Shown: positions 47,032-50,378 of the stretch, in pieces
Numbering within the stretch: position 1 is the stretch's first letter
Layout: each line of letters opens with the position of its first letter
DNA from: Candidatus Magasanikbacteria bacterium GW2011_GWC2_37_14
Lineage (GTDB): Bacteria > Patescibacteriota > Patescibacteriia > Magasanikbacterales > UBA922
Reading direction: 5' to 3'
Length of the DNA: 50,378 nt
Assembly: GCA_000990355.1 (NCBI GenBank)
Contig: LBSX01000014.1
Span: 1 to 50,378 of the forward strand
Program-made: the position numbers and the translations under genes
The notes under the pieces: model-generated
Database searches by the model: none
The model's input: only the letters and a program-made list of their open reading frames with translations
Told to the model about the DNA's origin: nothing

Positions 47032-48471
47032 TTATTCAATATTATCTTCGCCCAGTAAAATTAAGATATCGGTGCCGGTGGCGGCATTTATATTTGTGGG
47101 TGGTTGTTGCTTAATGGGTAAGTGAAGTTCTTGACTTAAAGAGTTTTCAATTTCTGTTTTTTTGTTTGTTAAATTAAATATTCCACTGTATGGTTGAGGT
47201 CTGGTTTCACTATTGCCAATAAGTTCAATTGTAAAACCTTTATCTTCTAAACGTTTTTTTAGACGAGCAGCCAAGCCAGCATTCCAAGTACCATTTTGGA
47301 TTTCTACTGTTATAATTTTGTCGATAATATTTTCGTTTTTTAAAGTTTGTTTTGGAGTATCGTCGGTTTTCGTTTCTTTGGCAGTTAATTCTCCAGAAAA
47401 AACATTACTTATAGTATTATTTATTTCTGTAAAATTGCCAGTTTTGGGAATTAATAAAAATGCTCCATCAACTCCAAAAGTTGATTTTAAATAGCCAGTT
47501 TCCGAATCATCAAATACTAAATTGGTAATTTGATTAAAATTTAATTCGCGAGCAAGTTTAATAAAACTAATAATGTCAGAAAATTCTAAATTGGTAGTAA
47601 TATGATTTTCCAAACTTTTAATAATATTATTTATTTTTAAAGGATTGCTTAAGGTAGAAAAGGAAAGCATTTTTTCTTTTAAGGCCAAAAGAATTTTTTG
47701 TTGTCGTCTGGCTCGAGCAAAATCCGAACCTTCTGTGCCAGAGCCATGGCGTGAGCGAGCATATTTTAAGGCTGTGTTACCATCCATAGTTTGCACGCCT
47801 TTAACAAAACTTACTGTTTGATAGTCGTTGTTTGGGGCAGGGTACATGTGATCGGTAAAGTCATTTTCAACATCAATAGTCACTCCACCTACAGCCTCAA
47901 TAATTTCACCAAAAGCTTTAAAATCTACTCTTATATAATAAGGAATATTTAGATCAAATGTTTCACTAAAAATTTTTCTGGCAAATTCGCCACCTGTACC
48001 AGTTTCTTTTGTTTCGCCCAAAGAATTTATATAATTTATTTTTTTAATGCCTTGTTTTGGTACTGCTACACCCAAATCACGAGGAATAGAAATCATGGCA
48101 ATTTGGCCATTTGAGGGTTTTAAACCAACAATAATATTTGTGTCAGTTAAAAAAGGTCCATCATGTCCAACTCCACCCATGCCTAATAATAAAATATTAA
48201 TTCGATCTTTGTCTTGTCCAATAAGTTCTTTGTCTTGATTAAAGACCAAGTATTTCATTTTTTGGAAAAATCCTTCTGGTTTTTTTGGTTTAAGTGTAAT
48301 CGGATCGTAAGCTTCAGGGTCATTGGGAGCTTTTTCACTAATAATGTTTTTGGCTAAACACCCACCCAAAAAAAGTAAAATAATAATAATTAAAAAAATT
48401 AGCCAACGTGGTTTTTTAGGCTTAATTATTTCTGTTTGTTGTTCCAAAAAATTGATTGGCCGATATTCCAT
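47032..48471 (-). CDS. LytR-CpsA-Psr (LCP) family protein with LytR_C domain
   Basis: LCP enzymes attach polymers to the cell wall outside the membrane. One N-terminal membrane helix (residues 23-42) is followed by the LCP domain (INILLLGMGGVGHDGPFLTDTNII, ISIPRDLGVAVP, YARSRHGSGTEGSDFARARRQQ). A C-terminal LytR_C domain follows (VEIQNGTWNAGLAARLKKRL). The Arg residues for lipid pyrophosphate binding are present. The gene leads the minus-strand operon to der, pth and dprA, from its own promoter. Confidence 0.95.
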   Translation of the reverse strand: MEYRPINFLEQQTEIIKPKKPRWLIFLIIIILLFLGGCLAKNIISEKAPNDPEAYDPITLKPKKPEGFFQKMKYLVFNQDKELIGQDKDRINILLLGMGGVGHDGPFLTDTNIIVGLKPSNGQIAMISIPRDLGVAVPKQGIKKINYINSLGETKETGTGGEFARKIFSETFDLNIPYYIRVDFKAFGEIIEAVGGVTIDVENDFTDHMYPAPNNDYQTVSFVKGVQTMDGNTALKYARSRHGSGTEGSDFARARRQQKILLALKEKMLSFSTLSNPLKINNIIKSLENHITTNLEFSDIISFIKLARELNFNQITNLVFDDSETGYLKSTFGVDGAFLLIPKTGNFTEINNTISNVFSGELTAKETKTDDTPKQTLKNENIIDKIITVEIQNGTWNAGLAARLKKRLEDKGFTIELIGNSETRPQPYSGIFNLTNKKTEIENSLSQELHLPIKQQPPTNINAATGTDILILLGEDNIE

Positions 48472-48482
48472 ATACGTGACTT

Positions 48483-48511
48483 ATTATAGGCTATTTTGTG
48501 GTTTTTGGCAA
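48483..48511 (-). promoter_or_regulatory. Promoter of the LCP-der-pth-dprA operon
   Basis: On the minus strand, TTGCCA (48511-48506), a 17-nt spacer and TATAAT (48488-48483), 11 nt before the LCP ATG. Confidence 0.78.
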
Positions 48512-48522
48512 TTGTGGCAGTA

Positions 48523-48551
48523 TTGTCACAAGATATTTAATTTGTTATACT
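48523..48551 (+). promoter_or_regulatory. Promoter of the 48596 gene
   Basis: TTGTCA (48523-48528), a 17-nt spacer and TATACT (48546-48551). A second TATAAT lies at about 48560-48565 without a matched -35 box. It is divergent from the LCP promoter. Confidence 0.7.
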
Positions 48552-48595
48552 TTTTGTGCTATAATGGATCTGTAGCTCATTTTTAAATAAATTAT

Positions 48596-49099
48596 ATGCC
48601 ACAATTAATTAAAGATATTGCTAGTTTGGGTCAAGTTTTGCACGAATGGTCAATTTTGGAATACGAGCAACACGAAAGGAATACTGCTTGGTATGTAATA
48701 ATGGGAGTGCTCGGTGTAGGCTTGGTAACTTATGCTTTGTTAACTGGTAATTTTTTGTTTGCTTTAATTGTGGTATTGTTTGCAATTATTTTGTTTTTGC
48801 AGTCACACCAAAGTCCACGAAACGTGCTTTTCCAAATTACTGATTTGGGCGTGGTGGTGGGTAGTCGTTTTTATCCTTATTCCGAATTAAATAATTTTTA
48901 TGTAGTTTATAATCCGCCAGAAGTAAAGAATTTGTTTATTAGTTGTAAAAGCACTTGGCGACCACTTTTACGTATTCCTTTGTTAGACAAAAATCCCGTA
49001 GAAGTAAAATATAGTTTACGCGAATTTTTAACAGAAGATTTAGAAAAAGAAGATGAACCTATGAGTGAAAAGATCGGGCGTAATTGGCGCATTCATTAA
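48596..49099 (+). CDS. Hypothetical protein with two membrane helices and PH-like tail (167 aa)
   Basis: A charged N-terminus (ILEYEQHERNTAWY) precedes two hydrophobic segments (about residues 32-52 and 54-72), then about 95 soluble residues with a beta-rich look (VLFQITDLGVVVGSRFYPYSEL). This layout is common to bacterial PH-like membrane proteins of unknown function. It has its own promoter and terminator. Confidence 0.8.
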   Translation: MPQLIKDIASLGQVLHEWSILEYEQHERNTAWYVIMGVLGVGLVTYALLTGNFLFALIVVLFAIILFLQSHQSPRNVLFQITDLGVVVGSRFYPYSELNNFYVVYNPPEVKNLFISCKSTWRPLLRIPLLDKNPVEVKYSLREFLTEDLEKEDEPMSEKIGRNWRIH

Positions 49100-49117
49100 A
49101 AACAGTTAATTAATACA

Positions 49118-49140
49118 AAAATAGCCTTGGGGCTATTTTT
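49118..49140 (+). terminator. Terminator of the 48596 gene
   Basis: AAAATAGCC/GGCTATTTT (49118-49126 with 49131-49139), loop TTGG and a T run. Confidence 0.88.
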
Positions 49141-49146
49141 GATTTG

Positions 49147-49275
49147 TGCACTCGGCAGGGAATCTCGCTCGTCCGCTTGTGGCGGACTCTCACGAAAACC
49201 TTCTGGTTTTCGTGGGCTTTCCTCGGCAAGTGAAAACTTTCGTTTTCACCCTTTCCTGTTCGATTCCTGAGTGCA
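49147..49275. ncRNA. Candidate structured RNA or cruciform with four stems
   Basis: TGCACTC (49147-49153) pairs with GAGTGCA (49269-49275), and GGAATC (49159-49164) with GATTCC (49262-49267), closing a junction. Inside are three perfect hairpins: GTCCGC/GCGGAC (49171-49187), CACGAAAACC/GGTTTTCGTG with loop TTCT (49191-49214) and GTGAAAAC/GTTTTCAC with loop TTTC (49230-49249). It is followed by another hairpin (49282-49303). It resembles a cloverleaf, but it is not a tRNA. It could be a repeat element instead of an RNA gene, and the strand is not known. Confidence 0.5.
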
Positions 49276-49281
49276 AAAACA

Positions 49282-49310
49282 AAAATCGCTTTTAAGCGAT
49301 TTTGTGTTTG
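49282..49310. terminator. Hairpin after the four-stem element
   Basis: AAAATCGCTT/AAGCGATTTT (49282-49291 with 49294-49303), followed by GTGTTTG. It may act as terminator for the four-stem RNA. GTGTTTGTGC just after it matches the right end of the 270-bp dispersed element. Confidence 0.6.
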
Positions 49311-49426
49311 TGCACTTGCACGGTCTAGAACCAAATTAATACAGTCAACCAAGGGCTTATTTGAGGGTCATCTAGAATTCGGCCTGAAGCACCTCGGTCT
49401 GGGGTCATAATATCATATTTGAGGAA

Positions 49427-49552
49427 ATGGGACAAGACATGTGGGACAGTTTTTGAAGATTTTTTTGAAGTATCAGAAAAGGGCTTTTTTATCTAAATTT
49501 AGTATAAAATCAGACAGGACACAACTTCCTTCTGGATGTCTTACTGTCCCAT
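49427..49552. mobile_element. Possible miniature inverted-repeat element (about 125 bp)
   Basis: ATGGGACAAGACAT (49427-49440) and ATGTCTTACTGTCCCAT (49536-49552) are imperfect inverted ends (ATGGGACA-[GTA]-AGACAT). A second GGGACAGT (49443-49450) also pairs with ACTGTCCC. The interior is AT-rich and has no gene. It lies 2 nt from the stop of the partial gene at 49555. The stretch 49311-49426 shows nothing else I can assign. Confidence 0.45.
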
Positions 49553-49554
49553 AA

Positions 49555-50378
49555 TTATTCCGTAGCAATCTGAATTCGTCCACATTTAGCCTCTGCCTCA
49601 TTAACAATTTTCATTACATCATCAATCACTGGCTCGCTGGCGATTAGTTTGTTTCCATTTTTAAGTTCTAAATTAACAATCCGACTATGCGATTGAAAGG
49701 CTTTAGTCACTTCGCAATTAGCCACGGCAGTTTTAGCCATATCCCAAGTACTGTTAGTTTCTTGGGTAAATGTTTTTCCATCAGGGGTAGCACACTGTGG
49801 TGGGTTGGATTTCATTATAGAAAAACCAGCGTTAACACATTCATCAAAATTTCTAATATTACTTAATAACTCTTGGCATTTTTCATGGCTCACTATGTCA
49901 CTTTTAGGCAGACAATCTTTTAATTCTTCGGCTATGGATAATTCTTTAGATTGAACTTTAATGCTTTGGGCGATGCGATCCACTATACCATCAACATCAA
50001 AAGCTGTACGTTCATTTTCACATTCAGATGCTTTTGGTTCATCGTAATTTTGACACTGAACAAAACGCAAGCTGAAAGTAATGTTAGTTGTCTTGTTATC
50101 TTTGCTAAAAGCATAAATATAGCTAGTGTAAGTACTTCCCGCCGCCCCTTCGCTTTGTCGGGTGACACAATATGAACGGTCATCTACTAACCGTAATTCA
50201 GTCTGTTCGCTAGATTGAACTTCCACACCAGACGGCACACAAACAAACGGCGTGTTTAGTATTTGAACTTGTGGTGGCCACTCTGCTTCATTAATGTATT
50301 TGGCTAAAATTTCTTTTGGATAACTAAATGATATACCATCCCTGGTAGTGGCATCTTGCCAAAGTTCATTATCTGTTT
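49555..50378 (-). CDS. Secreted or lipoprotein-like hypothetical protein, 5' part cut by the window
   Basis: The frame stays open to the window edge, so the N-terminus, including any signal peptide, is missing. The visible 274 or so residues include TTRDGISFSYPKEILAKY near the top. A Cys-rich segment reads FDECVNAGFSIMKSNPPQCATPDGKTF, a C-x(3)-G..S-x-P-x-x-C-x-x-x-x-G form that recurs in extracytoplasmic proteins of CPR bacteria. An even number of Cys suggests disulfide pairing outside the cell. Function unknown. The GTG at 50236-50238 is not needed as a start. Confidence 0.7.
   Translation of the reverse strand, partial: TDNELWQDATTRDGISFSYPKEILAKYINEAEWPPQVQILNTPFVCVPSGVEVQSSEQTELRLVDDRSYCVTRQSEGAAGSTYTSYIYAFSKDNKTTNITFSLRFVQCQNYDEPKASECENERTAFDVDGIVDRIAQSIKVQSKELSIAEELKDCLPKSDIVSHEKCQELLSNIRNFDECVNAGFSIMKSNPPQCATPDGKTFTQETNSTWDMAKTAVANCEVTKAFQSHSRIVNLELKNGNKLIASEPVIDDVMKIVNEAEAKCGRIQIATE

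Noticed and set aside
49147-49275. tRNA at the cloverleaf-like element
   Set aside because: The 7-bp outer stem looks like an acceptor, but the arms are of the wrong size, there is no anticodon loop or T-arm pairing, and the length is near 130 nt.

Overview
The window looks like a chromosomal segment of a low-GC member of the Candidate Phyla Radiation (Patescibacteria), most likely in the Parcubacteria group. The evidence is the 16S rRNA 3' part with CPR-type changes (for example AATAGACGG where most bacteria have AATTGACGG), a ribosomal protein cluster with no L30 gene between S5 and L15, a stand-alone 16S gene with no 23S behind it, AT-rich genes, and many small palindromic repeats that have entered coding sequences in frame. 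The genetic code is standard, with TGA used as a stop.

Layout. 1-638: 3' part of 16S rRNA. 914-1927: two small hypothetical genes. 2115-14432: tuf, then the S10 and spc ribosomal protein clusters (rpsJ, rplC, rplD, rplW, rplB, rpsS, rplV, rpsC, rplP, rpmC, rpsQ, rplN, rplX, rplE, rpsN, rpsH, rplF, rplR, rpsE, rplO), ending with secY. 14433-16329: a repeat-rich gap with two GC-rich minus-strand genes for small membrane proteins. 16330-24651: a hypothetical gene, adk, map, ruvX, an MgtE-N/CBS protein, an Nramp-like transporter, recO, a membrane protein, asnS and an m5C RNA methyltransferase. 24784: a third GC-rich small gene. 25117-30051: aspS, a possible metallopeptidase, scpA, scpB and a D,D-carboxypeptidase. 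30087-32862 (minus): HAD phosphatase, methyltransferase, metallophosphoesterase, tRNA-Leu(CAA). 32930-34563: parA and parB. 34589-39757 (minus): rel, topA, folC. 39814-42816: a complete diversity-generating retroelement (DGR). 42876-48471 (minus): membrane protein, S23-type four-helix protein, dprA, pth, der and an LCP-family protein. 48596-50378: a membrane protein, a possible structured RNA, a possible miniature element and a partial secreted protein gene.

The most interesting system is the DGR at about 39.8-42.8 kb. A GC-rich target gene ends in a 112-nt variable repeat (VR). The template repeat (TR) lies 398 nt downstream in the same register. Of 29 adenines in the TR, 25 differ in the VR. 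Of 83 non-adenine positions only one differs, and that change is silent. The TR sits in its own short transcription unit, with an extended -10 box in front and a strong hairpin terminator behind. The accessory gene avd is on the opposite strand, and its N-terminal codons overlap those of the reverse transcriptase across a run of nine G.

A second window-wide signal is two kinds of translation start. In 54 of 56 AT-rich genes whose start is inside the window, the base just before the start ATG is T, and I saw no clear Shine-Dalgarno sequence in those I inspected. The four GC-rich genes (14816, 15840, 24784 and 40053) all have C at that position and purine-rich Shine-Dalgarno-like motifs. They look like a separate, possibly acquired, class that includes the DGR target.
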